Assembly (NCBI RefSeq): GCF_026616205.1
Contig: NZ_JANHGR010000001.1
Coordinates: 930,001-994,000, forward strand
DNA length: 64,000 nt
Direction of reading: 5' to 3'
From: Halolamina litorea
Lineage (GTDB): Archaea > Halobacteriota > Halobacteria > Halobacteriales > Haloferacaceae
A model generated the notes under the pieces. It did no database searches. It worked only from the letters and a program-made list of their open reading frames with translations, and had not been told where the DNA came from. A program made the translations under genes and the position numbers. Shown piece by piece: positions 41,113-49,046 of the stretch. The first letter of the stretch is position 1, and each line of letters opens with the position of its first letter.

Positions 41113-41592
41113 TTAGAACACGTATCGCGTGAGGTACTGGTAGACCCCGAGGACGTAGGCGAGTAGCCAGAGGAACGTGTAGCCGAACACGCCGACTCGG
41201 AGCCGTCGGCGCCACGCACCCATGTTCTCGTGGAGGGCGTCGATGTCGGCGTCCGGGTCGGGGTTGCGGTAGAGGTCGGCCTGTCGCTTGGCTTGGAAGA
41301 TACGGACGATCCCCGTGAGCGCGAGCGCGAGCAGCGCGTACGCTTGGAGCCCGAGGAACGCATGTAGCGCGGTGACGCCGCTCATCTGCTGGAAGAGCCG
41401 CGGGATCATCCACAGCACCATCGGCGCCGTCGTGAGCACGAGTCCGGTGCCGACGAACTTCAGGTGATAGACCAGCCGGTCCCACGTCATCACCTCCGTC
41501 TCGATCGCGTACCACGCCCCGTAGAGGAAGAAGGGGAGACTGATCGTGACCGAGAGCGCCGCGAGCCCCGCGGCGGTCGACTCCGAGACCAT
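41113..41592 (-). CDS. DUF7321-type membrane protein of the bc-complex locus
   Basis: The 159-residue protein has four membrane helices and a positively charged loop (FQAKRQADLYRNPDPD). It resembles the haloarchaeal family DUF7321 commonly beside petB/petD. Conserved His in YHLKFVG and LHAFLGLQAY could bind heme, but this is only a possibility. Divergent from the next gene with a short intergenic region. Confidence 0.65.
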   Translation of the reverse strand: MVSESTAAGLAALSVTISLPFFLYGAWYAIETEVMTWDRLVYHLKFVGTGLVLTTAPMVLWMIPRLFQQMSGVTALHAFLGLQAYALLALALTGIVRIFQAKRQADLYRNPDPDADIDALHENMGAWRRRLRVGVFGYTFLWLLAYVLGVYQYLTRYVF

Positions 41593-41684
41593 CAACCCGG
41601 GCTACGCGGGTCGAGTGCCTAAAGGGTCCGACTCCGGCGCGCCGCTCGCGAAGCGCTTAACGGCGCGCCAGCCCAACGACGTCC

Positions 41685-42542
41685 ATGGCCGACACCGCCG
41701 ACGACGACCCGGCTGGCGCGCGCGAGCGCCCCGACGAGAGCGGCGGCGACGACGACGCCGACGACGTCGAGGGGCGAAGCCCCGCGGACGGTCGGGCCCC
41801 GCTCGACGATACCGAGTCCACCGACCTCGACGAACTACGGGAACAGGTCGAGGCCCGGTACGACTTCGAGGAGTTCGGTCCCGCCGACATGGCGGAGATG
41901 GAACGCGAGGAGTGGGAGGCGGTGTTCGACCCCGACACGTGGATCACGGGGCCGGAGCTGATCGACCGGATCGAACGGGACCTGCAGAACCGGATCGCCA
42001 CCCGCGAGGTCTTCGCGCGGCTGGAACGCCACGGCGGCCCCGAGGGCGACCGGCTGCTCGCGTACTCCGACGAGGGGTACGCGATCATCAACCCCGACGG
42101 CAGTATCGAGGGTGAGGGGACCGTGCTCCGGGACGTGGAGCCGACGGTGGCACTCTGTTCGATGGAGGACTACGAGCCGCCGGAACCGCCGGCGAACGCG
42201 ACGCTCCCCGATCCCGAGGACGTGGAGTCGGGCACCGGCGAACTCGGGAACACGATGCTGCAACTGATCGCGGCCGCGCAGGTCGTCGCCGGGCTCGGGC
42301 TGTTGGCCGGCTGGCTCTTCCTCGACCTCCAGCCCGACATCGTGCAGGGGGACGTGATCGCGCCGGCGGTCGGGATCGGGTTCCTCCTGATCGGCGTCTT
42401 CCTCTTCATCGTCGTCGCCAACGCCCGCCTCTCGGACCGTTTCCGGGCCGAGGAGTACCGCGACCGGCTCCGAGCCGTCGACGAAGCCGGCGAGCGCCCG
42501 GAGTTCGTTCCCCAGTTGAGTGACGACGGGGAGCGCGAGTGA
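41685..42542 (+). CDS. DUF7319-type protein of the bc-complex locus
   Basis: A 285-residue protein with an acidic disordered N-terminus (about 1-50), a cytosolic alpha/beta region with WEAVFDPDTWITGPELIDR, then two membrane helices (about 200-222 and 235-255) and an acidic tail. It matches the haloarchaeal DUF7319 type found at the same place upstream of halocyanin/cytochrome b genes. A TATA-like GCTTAACG lies about 28 bases before the ATG, so the mRNA is probably leaderless. Function unknown. Confidence 0.65.
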   Translation: MADTADDDPAGARERPDESGGDDDADDVEGRSPADGRAPLDDTESTDLDELREQVEARYDFEEFGPADMAEMEREEWEAVFDPDTWITGPELIDRIERDLQNRIATREVFARLERHGGPEGDRLLAYSDEGYAIINPDGSIEGEGTVLRDVEPTVALCSMEDYEPPEPPANATLPDPEDVESGTGELGNTMLQLIAAAQVVAGLGLLAGWLFLDLQPDIVQGDVIAPAVGIGFLLIGVFLFIVVANARLSDRFRAEEYRDRLRAVDEAGERPEFVPQLSDDGERE

Positions 42543-42611
42543 CTGTCGGTCGACCGTCCAAGCGCTTCGGTTCCGGCCACTGATTGGGGGTTCGGGGCCG
42601 GGTGAAACGGT

Positions 42612-42621
42612 GGGTTTAAGC
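42612..42621 (+). promoter_or_regulatory. TATA box of the halocyanin-cytochrome b operon
   Basis: GGGTTTAAGC lies about 30 bases upstream of the ATG at 42647, predicting a very short leader for a transcript running through petB, petD and the small genes behind. Confidence 0.5.
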
Positions 42622-42646
42622 GCAGCCCGTTCCAGCTTTTGGCCGT

Positions 42647-43240
42647 ATGAAGAGGCGGGATTTTCTCCGAGCGACCGGCGGCTCAGGCGGGGCCGTCGCC
42701 ATCGGTTCGGGGGTCGCAGCCGGGCAGGAAAGTACCGGCACCGACACCGGATCGGGAGGCGGCGGTAGCGGGCCGACCGAGACAGTGACCGTCGGCCCGG
42801 GTGGGAGCCTCGTGTTCGAGCCGGCAGAGCTCACCATCGCGACCGGGACGACCGTGAACTTCGTCTGGGACAGCAACACGCACAACGTGGTCCCTACCAG
42901 CCAGCCCGAGGGCGCCGACTGGGCGGGCGAGGGCGAACAAGGGGTCACGTTCGACTCGGGCCACGAATACTCCTACACGTTCACCACGACGGGGGCCTAC
43001 GAGTACGTCTGTACGCCCCACGAGTCCGCGGGCATGGTCGGCTCCATCGAGGTCGTCGAGGAACTGGAAGCCGCCGGCGGTGGTGGCGAGCGTGAACTCC
43101 ACGATATCGGTGCCCCGATCCACCCCCACTGGGTGGGGGTCGGTACCATCCTGATGATGTTCGTCAGCCTCGTGTTCACGTTCTACATCCTGAAGTACGG
43201 CGAGTCACCGAACACCGGTAACACTGGAGGTGGCGAGTAA
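42647..43240 (+). CDS. Membrane-anchored halocyanin (type 1 copper protein)
   Basis: A 197-residue blue copper protein with a Tat signal (MKRRDFLRATGGSGGAVAIG), a Gly/Thr linker and a plastocyanin fold. All copper ligands are visible: His79 (SNTHNVVP), Cys122, His125 and Met130 (CTPHESAGM). A C-terminal membrane helix (about 160-185) anchors it outside. Being the first gene of the cytochrome b operon it probably takes electrons from, or is part of, the quinol-oxidising complex. Its stop overlaps the next start by one base. Confidence 0.92.
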   Translation: MKRRDFLRATGGSGGAVAIGSGVAAGQESTGTDTGSGGGGSGPTETVTVGPGGSLVFEPAELTIATGTTVNFVWDSNTHNVVPTSQPEGADWAGEGEQGVTFDSGHEYSYTFTTTGAYEYVCTPHESAGMVGSIEVVEELEAAGGGGERELHDIGAPIHPHWVGVGTILMMFVSLVFTFYILKYGESPNTGNTGGGE

Positions 43241-43629
43241 TGTCCACATCTGGATCCACCTACGGCGACATCCACCGGTACGAACCGGCGCGTGAGAGCA
43301 CGGCGGCGGCCATCGCCATCGTGCTGCTGACGCTGCTCGAGATCGTCTTCGTGTTCATGTTCACCTGGGGGCTGGTGTCCGGGTGGGCACTGACCGCCGA
43401 CGGGAACATGTTCCTCGGCGGCCTCCTCGCCGTGGTGTTCATCGACCTGGCGTTCATCCTCGCCATCTACCGGAAGGAGTTCCTCCCGGACGTGATGGTC
43501 GTCAAGAAGCGCCGCCGCAAGTGGGAGGACCTCTACGTCCGCGGCGAGGACGTCGACGGCGAGCAGCTCGAAGGCGCCGGCGTCTGGGACCAGGTCAAGC
43601 GCGCGGTCTACCCCTACTACAAGCGATAA
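43240..43629 (+). CDS. DUF7318-type small membrane protein of the bc complex
   Basis: A 129-residue protein with two membrane helices (about 24-48 and 60-82) and a basic cytosolic tail ending YPYYKR. It lies between halocyanin and petB, overlapping the former by one base and ending three bases before the latter, so it is most likely a subunit of the complex. There is no CxH pair, so it is not a Rieske protein. It resembles DUF7318. Confidence 0.7.
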   Translation: MSTSGSTYGDIHRYEPARESTAAAIAIVLLTLLEIVFVFMFTWGLVSGWALTADGNMFLGGLLAVVFIDLAFILAIYRKEFLPDVMVVKKRRRKWEDLYVRGEDVDGEQLEGAGVWDQVKRAVYPYYKR

Positions 43630-43632
43630 CCA

Positions 43633-44439
43633 ATGAGCCTCAAAGAGAAAGACGAACACGACCACCTCGGCTGGATGGAGGGCAAGCAGCTCTCCGCCAT
43701 CGAGCGAGGGTACCTGTTTACCCTCATCTGGCTCGACAAGCGGTTCCGGGTCGTCGACTACCTGGAGATCCTGGAGTCGCTCTACTACAGAGTGAACCTC
43801 CAGATGCCCAAGAGCCACACCGAGCAGTACAACCTCGACAACAAGTTCTGGTACTGGTACCCGCTGTACGCCCTGGGCTCGTTCTCGACGATCGCGTACG
43901 TCGTCGCGGCGTTGTCAGGCGCCCTGCTAGGGTTCTACTACACGCCAGCCGTCGGTGCCGCGGGACCGGGTGAGGCGACGATCGCCTACAGCCAGATCGC
44001 GTTCATCATGCAGGACCTCCAGTTCGGCTTCATGCTGCGCTCGATCCACCGCTGGGCGGCGCAGGTGATGACCGCCGCGGTGTTCCTCCACATGCTCCGT
44101 GTCTACTTCACCGGCGCGTACAAGGAACCCCGTGAACTGAACTGGCTGCTCGGCATCGTGCTGATCAGTCTGACCATGGGCTTCGGGTACACCGGCTACC
44201 TGCTGCCGTGGGACCAGCTCGCCTACTGGGCGGGCCAGATCGGCGTCGAGATGGCGCTGTCGGTCCCGCTGATCGGCGAGTGGGCCGCCCAACTGGTGTT
44301 CGGCGGCTTCTCGCTTGGCCCACCGACGCTCCAGCGGATGTACATCATCCACGTGTTCCTGCTGCCGTTCGTGGTCACCACGCTGATCGCGATCCACATC
44401 GGTATCGTCTGGATGCAGGGCATCGCGGAACCCCACTGA
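43633..44439 (+). CDS. petB: Cytochrome b, N-terminal (b6-type) subunit
   Basis: The 268-residue protein carries the two b hemes of a quinol-oxidising complex. Heme ligands are His139/His153 (IHRWAAQVMTAAVFLH) and His240/His255 (IIHVFLLPFVVTTLIAIH). The second pair is 15 residues apart, the spacing of cytochrome b6 rather than of mitochondrial cytochrome b. The short split form, with the C-terminal part in a separate gene, is also b6f-like. An N-terminal extension of about 75 residues precedes helix A. Confidence 0.94.
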   Translation: MSLKEKDEHDHLGWMEGKQLSAIERGYLFTLIWLDKRFRVVDYLEILESLYYRVNLQMPKSHTEQYNLDNKFWYWYPLYALGSFSTIAYVVAALSGALLGFYYTPAVGAAGPGEATIAYSQIAFIMQDLQFGFMLRSIHRWAAQVMTAAVFLHMLRVYFTGAYKEPRELNWLLGIVLISLTMGFGYTGYLLPWDQLAYWAGQIGVEMALSVPLIGEWAAQLVFGGFSLGPPTLQRMYIIHVFLLPFVVTTLIAIHIGIVWMQGIAEPH

Positions 44440-44443
44440 TACA

Positions 44444-45205
44444 ATGAGCGACGACACCCAACACGACGCACGAACCGACGGTGGCACGGGGATCGTCCCC
44501 CCCGACGACGACACGCCCACGTGGAGCGAGCGCAAGAGTCGTCGGGCCGGACTCCCCCGTCTCACGTACGAGTACTTCGAGCGGGCCCGCCGTGAGGACC
44601 AGGACCTCCGGCAGGAGTCCACCTACGTGGAGCGCGACGTGCTCGCGTTCCCGACGTGGCCCCACGAGCTGATCCGCAACCTCGCGCTGACCAGCTTCTT
44701 CGTCGGCATGCTGCTGCTGCTGTCGGCGACGCTCCCGCCCCACATCGGCGACCCGGCGAACCCGAGTTCGACGCCGTCGATCATCCTGCCCGACTGGTAC
44801 CTCTACTGGTCGTTCGGTCTGCTGAAGCTCAACGACCTCAACCCCGCCATCTCGCTGCTGGGCGAGCAGAAGCTGATGGCCGACCGCACGTTCGGCGTGC
44901 TCGCGAACGTCGTCGTCGTCGGCGCCATCTCGGTCGTTCCGTTCCTCAACAAGGGGAGCGCCCGACGACCCGTCGAGCAGCCGTTCTGGGCGGCGATCGG
45001 GATGGGCGGCGTCACCTTCGCGCTGACGCTCTCGCTGCTCTCGATCAAGAACCTGATGCCGATGGACGTGCACCTGCTGTTCGACCTGACGTTCCTCGCA
45101 CCCATCGTCATCGGCTGCCTGACCTACGCGGTGCTGAAAACCATGCGGGAGGGGTACATGTACGACCTCAACCGCCGCTACTACCGGCTTCGGCCGCCGA
45201 AATAG
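44444..45205 (+). CDS. petD: Cytochrome b, C-terminal (subunit IV-type) subunit
   Basis: The 253-residue protein corresponds to subunit IV of b6f. It has an acidic N-terminal extension of about 75 residues and membrane helices beginning near residue 77. The quinol-oxidation motif usually PEWY reads PDWY here (116-119), a variant known from other prokaryotes. It follows petB by four bases and precedes a small membrane protein by three. Confidence 0.92.
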   Translation: MSDDTQHDARTDGGTGIVPPDDDTPTWSERKSRRAGLPRLTYEYFERARREDQDLRQESTYVERDVLAFPTWPHELIRNLALTSFFVGMLLLLSATLPPHIGDPANPSSTPSIILPDWYLYWSFGLLKLNDLNPAISLLGEQKLMADRTFGVLANVVVVGAISVVPFLNKGSARRPVEQPFWAAIGMGGVTFALTLSLLSIKNLMPMDVHLLFDLTFLAPIVIGCLTYAVLKTMREGYMYDLNRRYYRLRPPK

Positions 45206-45208
45206 GTC

Positions 45209-45541
45209 GTGACCGACGACGATCGCGGACCCGACGGCCGCGGGGGGCGTGACGTGGAGGTGCCCCTGCGGCTCTACAAGACCGTCACCGTCTTCTCGAC
45301 GATGATCGCGGTGTTCGCGGTCGTGTTCGGCTTCCTCTTACTCGACGCCGCGGCGCTCGGCACGGGACTCATCCGGGGAGCGGTGCGGTCGCTCCTCTCG
45401 GCGCTCTCCCTGTCCCCCTCGGACTCGCTGCTGTCGGCGCTGTTCGCCGTTCTCGGCCTGCTCTCCATCGCTATCGGCGCCGTAGTGTACGTTCTCGGCA
45501 CGCGGTTCCAGGCGGCGGGGATGGGTGACGGCGACAACTGA
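45209..45541 (+). CDS. DUF7315-type small membrane protein
   Basis: A 110-residue protein with two membrane helices (about 27-50 and 74-98) and an acidic start. GTG start three bases after petD. It resembles DUF7315, seen in haloarchaeal cytochrome bc operons, and is presumably an accessory subunit or assembly factor. Confidence 0.68.
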   Translation: MTDDDRGPDGRGGRDVEVPLRLYKTVTVFSTMIAVFAVVFGFLLLDAAALGTGLIRGAVRSLLSALSLSPSDSLLSALFAVLGLLSIAIGAVVYVLGTRFQAAGMGDGDN

Positions 45542-45675
45542 GTCCGGCCGGCGCTCACGCTCGTCCCTTCCACCCTCGCCCGGTCGGCCTATCGGTGTCC
45601 TCGATACGGCCTCGTGGTCGGTGTCGGCCGGCGGGATGGGAAACGCTGAAGAGGGTTCGCAGCCCACTTCCGATA

Positions 45676-45945
45676 ATGGCTGACGAGTTCATGAAGGGGT
45701 TCGGGCTGTTCAGTATCGCCAGCTTCCTCTGGCTGATCTCGGCGAGCTGGTACCGAACGCCGAGCTTCGAGAGCAACCGACAGTTGATCTCCCCGCCGCC
45801 CGCCGAACCGGGAACGGTGTTCGACTCCGTGGGGATCTTCCTCGGCGACCTGATGTTCTGGACCGCGCTGGTCGGCGCGTTCACCTTCTGGGTCATCATC
45901 CCCGCCGGGCGACAGGCCCGCAACGCGATGGTCGTCGACGAATAA
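45676..45945 (+). CDS. DUF7314-type small membrane protein
   Basis: The 89-residue product (MADEFMKGFGLFSIASFLWL) has two membrane helices (about 8-25 and 55-78). It lies 134 bases after the previous gene and resembles DUF7314 of the same locus. A G+C-rich hairpin at 45960-45976 follows. Function is unknown. Confidence 0.68.
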   Translation: MADEFMKGFGLFSIASFLWLISASWYRTPSFESNRQLISPPPAEPGTVFDSVGIFLGDLMFWTALVGAFTFWVIIPAGRQARNAMVVDE

Positions 45946-46398
45946 CCACGCTCTCTCTCGGCGGCGTCTCGCCGCCACGCTCGTTTCTGTCCTCCCGAGA
46001 GGCCTCTATCCCACAGTGCCTTCCGGAGGCGCGTTCGCCGTACGTTCCATCCGTGGCTCACGTCCCACCCTGCTCCCCCTCCCACCTCACAGACGGCTCT
46101 CCTCGTTGATAGCGTCGCCGTGGTAGCGTGTGCGGTATGGAGCGCGTGATGCCCGACCAAAGCACTAGCAACCGGCCCCATGGACACACGACGCCGCATG
46201 CGAGAATCAGGTACTAATCGAGGCCGTATGGGACCGACGCCGCCGGGTCGACCGCCTACCGATGTTGACGACCGACTGTCTATCGCCGCTGACGACAGCC
46301 TATCGACGCCGACGTGCCGGATACAGCCAAGCGTGTACCGTACTCAACGGGTAGAACTGCTCGGGCGGAAAACGAAGGAAACCGACGGGGCTGTGACC
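45946..46398. other. 453-bp gap with one hairpin, otherwise nothing recognised
   Basis: GGCGGCG-TCT-CGCCGCC at 45960-45976 could end the bc-complex transcript; it is followed by the T-rich TCGTTTCTGTCC. The rest shows no supported frame, tRNA or repeat. Frames that are open here have Arg/Pro-rich, non-halophilic products and are taken as chance. Confidence 0.5.
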
Positions 46399-46851
46399 TC
46401 AGACGATGGAGACCCACTGTTCCCGAACGATCCAGAACAGGGAGATGTAGGCGGCGTAGCCGAGCGAGAGCAGGCCTGCCGCGATCGCGGCCTTCGGCCG
46501 TTCCAGTTCGAGGTCGTTGCGTGCCTCCACCAGTCGGGACTCGAACTCGAAGAAGTCCGTCAGCACCGTCCCGGTGACGAGCACGGATATCACCATCCCC
46601 GAGTGCGGGTGGACGATCATGTACAGGAACGAGGCGGCGACCGCCAGCGCCGAGACGACGACGTGGGGGACCGAGCGACTCAGCGACTCGGCACCATCGT
46701 CGACGGCGCGCTCGTGGCTACTGTACTCGAAGTGTCGCGTCACGAGGCTCAGGACGATGAACGCCAGAATCGCGTAGGGCAACTCCCCGGCGACCGATTC
46801 GAGCGCCCCGACCGGGACGGCGAACTGCAGTGGGCTCATATACTCCCACAT
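46399..46851 (-). CDS. DUF7313-type membrane protein
   Basis: A 150-residue protein with four membrane helices and His residues in TRHFEYSSHER and MIVHPHSGM. It resembles DUF7313, another family at haloarchaeal bc-complex loci. Start at 46851 (MWEYMSPLQF); a CACTAAACC element about 25 bases upstream suggests a leaderless mRNA. Conserved His could point to heme or copper, without proof. Confidence 0.65.
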   Translation of the reverse strand: MWEYMSPLQFAVPVGALESVAGELPYAILAFIVLSLVTRHFEYSSHERAVDDGAESLSRSVPHVVVSALAVAASFLYMIVHPHSGMVISVLVTGTVLTDFFEFESRLVEARNDLELERPKAAIAAGLLSLGYAAYISLFWIVREQWVSIV

Positions 46852-46865
46852 CGGCACAGGACGGT

Positions 46866-47582
46866 TTAGTGCTTTTCCAATTCCGCGCGCCCCCCCGCCA
46901 GCGGCCGGAGCGCGGTGAACCCATCGACGACGGCCATGCCGACCCGGTCCCCCGGCGCGACATCGCCGTGTTCGGCCCCGTCGACGTACAACGACACCGC
47001 GCCCTCGTCGCGTTCGACGGTCAGTGAGAGCGGGCCGGGGACCACCCACGGGCTGGCCCGTGTCGAGAACGGGGAGACGGGGACGACCGAGAGGCCGCCG
47101 CCGGGGGCGACCACTGGGCCCCCGGCCGCACGACCGTACGCCGCCGAACCGAGCGGCGCGGAGACGACGATACCGTCGGCACGCACGTCGAACAGCCGCT
47201 CGTCTTCGACGGCGAGGGCGTACTCCGAGATCCGTGCCGGCTCGGCGGTCATGAGCGTGGCGTCGAACACGCCGCGGGTGACCGGCTCACCATCGACTGT
47301 CACCTCGAAGACGGGGTGAGAGACGGTCCGGTAGTCGCCGTCGGCCAGCGCCGCGCCGGCGGCCAGGAGCCCGTCACGGTCGGTCCCGTATCGGCCGTCG
47401 TCGACGCCGACGACGAGCACGGGCGTCGACGTGTCGGACAGCGCCGCGTCCCCGACCGCCGCGTCGTCGAGGGCGACGATGGCGTCGGCGTCCTCGTCGG
47501 CGTCGACGGTCTCGAGCGGGCCGAGGTCCGCGTCCGGGGCGCCGTGTAGGCTGACCCGACTGATCGGCGGCGACTGCGTCAT
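46866..47582 (-). CDS. NAD kinase-like protein without the GGDG motif
   Basis: The 238-residue protein keeps the C-terminal half of NAD kinase (DGIVVSAPLGSAAYGRAAGGP, cf. DGxxxSTPTGSTAYxxSAGGP) but the N-terminal ATP site is degenerate: where the family has GGDGT the protein reads ALDDAAVG. The family NE/D region is also not conserved. Thus it is unlikely to be a working kinase and may bind nucleotides or have a new role. It is 14 bases from the downstream membrane protein gene. Confidence 0.75.
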   Translation of the reverse strand: MTQSPPISRVSLHGAPDADLGPLETVDADEDADAIVALDDAAVGDAALSDTSTPVLVVGVDDGRYGTDRDGLLAAGAALADGDYRTVSHPVFEVTVDGEPVTRGVFDATLMTAEPARISEYALAVEDERLFDVRADGIVVSAPLGSAAYGRAAGGPVVAPGGGLSVVPVSPFSTRASPWVVPGPLSLTVERDEGAVSLYVDGAEHGDVAPGDRVGMAVVDGFTALRPLAGGRAELEKH

Positions 47583-47628
47583 GCTCGTTCGTCCGACGGC
47601 GCGGGTAAAAAACAGCCGTGGTCCGGCG

Positions 47629-48945
47629 CTACTCGAAGTCGTAGGGCCAGCCGCCGGTCTTCTTCATCCCGATCGCTTGGTCCTCCTGTTTCAGGTAGTC
47701 AGCCATCGTCTCTGGCTCCTCGTGAGGGATCTCCACGCTGCCGTCGGCGACTTCCACGACCAGTTCGGTGAGCAGGATCGACTGCTCGCGCAGCGTGCGG
47801 GCCTCGAGCTTGTCGAGCGTGTCGGCGCTGGTGTGGCCCCAGCCCCGACCGGCGCTCTCGGACTTGCTCGACACCATGTACCCCGGGACGCCCCAGCGGA
47901 CGAACGGCCAGTGGTCGGAGTGGGGGACCGTCCGTGGAACCGTGGCGATCGGGTGGTCGAAGCGCTCGGCGACCCGCCCGGCGGCCGCGTCGAGTTCGTC
48001 GAAGCGGTGGGTGGTGAGTTCGAGCGTCCGGTCGCCCATGTTGGAGTCGACGTTGACGATGGCCTTGATCGCCTCCAGGTCCGCGTTCTCGGCCTCGACC
48101 TCGGAGCCGACCAAGCCGACCTCCTCGGCGCCGTAGGCGATACACTTCACGCGGGTGTCCAGTTCGTCCTCACGGGCGGCCAGTGCCTTGGCGACCTCGA
48201 CGATGGTCGCGGTCCCGGCGCCGTTGTCACGCGCGCCCTCGGCGATGTCGTGGGCGTCGACGTGGCTCGAGAGGATGACGTACTCCTCGGTGTCGGGGCC
48301 GAGTTCGGCCACCGCGTTCCCCGACTCGGCGTCGGGCGTCTCACAGTCGACGGAGACGGTCACGTCGGCGCCGTCGAACCGGCGCGCGAGTCGGGCACCG
48401 GTTTCGGACGACACGCCGACCGCGGGGATGTCGCCGATGGGGCCACCATCGCTGCCGCCGACGCTCCCCGTGGGGGGAAGCTGACCGGGGACGTGGTTCG
48501 CGTAGACGAACGCCGCCGCGCCGCCCTCGACGGCGTAGTGGTACTTCTCCGTCCGATGGATGTACCGGTCGAAGTAGCTCGGTACGTCGGAGGTGACGAG
48601 GACGACCTTCCCTTCCACGTCGGCGCGCTCGAAGTCCTCGGGGAGGCCCGCACCGAGGTCGATCAGTTCGGCGCTCACGTCGCCGGCGGGGCTGCGCGGG
48701 AGTCCGATCGACTCCTCGATCGTCTCGGGGGTCGTGACGGAGCTGTCGCCCCGGACCCAGCCCTGGAGGTCGAACGTCTCGACACGAGCGTCGCGGGCGC
48801 CGGCGTCGGCGAGCGCGTCGCGTGTCGCTTCGAGACCCGCCATCTCGCCGGGCTGGCCCGCCATGCGGTTGCCGATGTCGACCAGCGTCTCGAGGTGGTC
48901 CCAGCCGGCGTCGCTTCGGAACGTCTCCGCGATCCAGTCTGCCAT
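47629..48945 (-). CDS. M28-family zinc metallopeptidase
   Basis: A 438-residue peptidase of the aminopeptidase Y/carboxypeptidase Q group. The dizinc site residues are seen in SSHVDAHDIAEGARDNGAG (His, Asp), YGAEEVGLVGS (Glu-Glu), NVDSNMGD (Asp) and WGHTSADTLDKL (His). A PA domain is inserted (about 110-225). There is no signal peptide, so it acts in the cytosol, probably on short peptides. Confidence 0.92.
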   Translation of the reverse strand: MADWIAETFRSDAGWDHLETLVDIGNRMAGQPGEMAGLEATRDALADAGARDARVETFDLQGWVRGDSSVTTPETIEESIGLPRSPAGDVSAELIDLGAGLPEDFERADVEGKVVLVTSDVPSYFDRYIHRTEKYHYAVEGGAAAFVYANHVPGQLPPTGSVGGSDGGPIGDIPAVGVSSETGARLARRFDGADVTVSVDCETPDAESGNAVAELGPDTEEYVILSSHVDAHDIAEGARDNGAGTATIVEVAKALAAREDELDTRVKCIAYGAEEVGLVGSEVEAENADLEAIKAIVNVDSNMGDRTLELTTHRFDELDAAAGRVAERFDHPIATVPRTVPHSDHWPFVRWGVPGYMVSSKSESAGRGWGHTSADTLDKLEARTLREQSILLTELVVEVADGSVEIPHEEPETMADYLKQEDQAIGMKKTGGWPYDFE

Positions 48946-49046
48946 GGGCTCCCAAACGGGGCGGGACAGTTACCACCTATTGACTCCGGCCGGGTTCGCC
49001 GGTTCTCCGGCGGCGGAGCTATGGGGCTCCCGGTCGAAGCCCGCCC

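Noticed and set aside
46180-46869. Open frame on the plus strand across the gap and the DUF7313-type gene
   Set aside because: It runs antisense to a convincing membrane protein, and its own part in the gap has Arg/Thr/Pro composition without family match.
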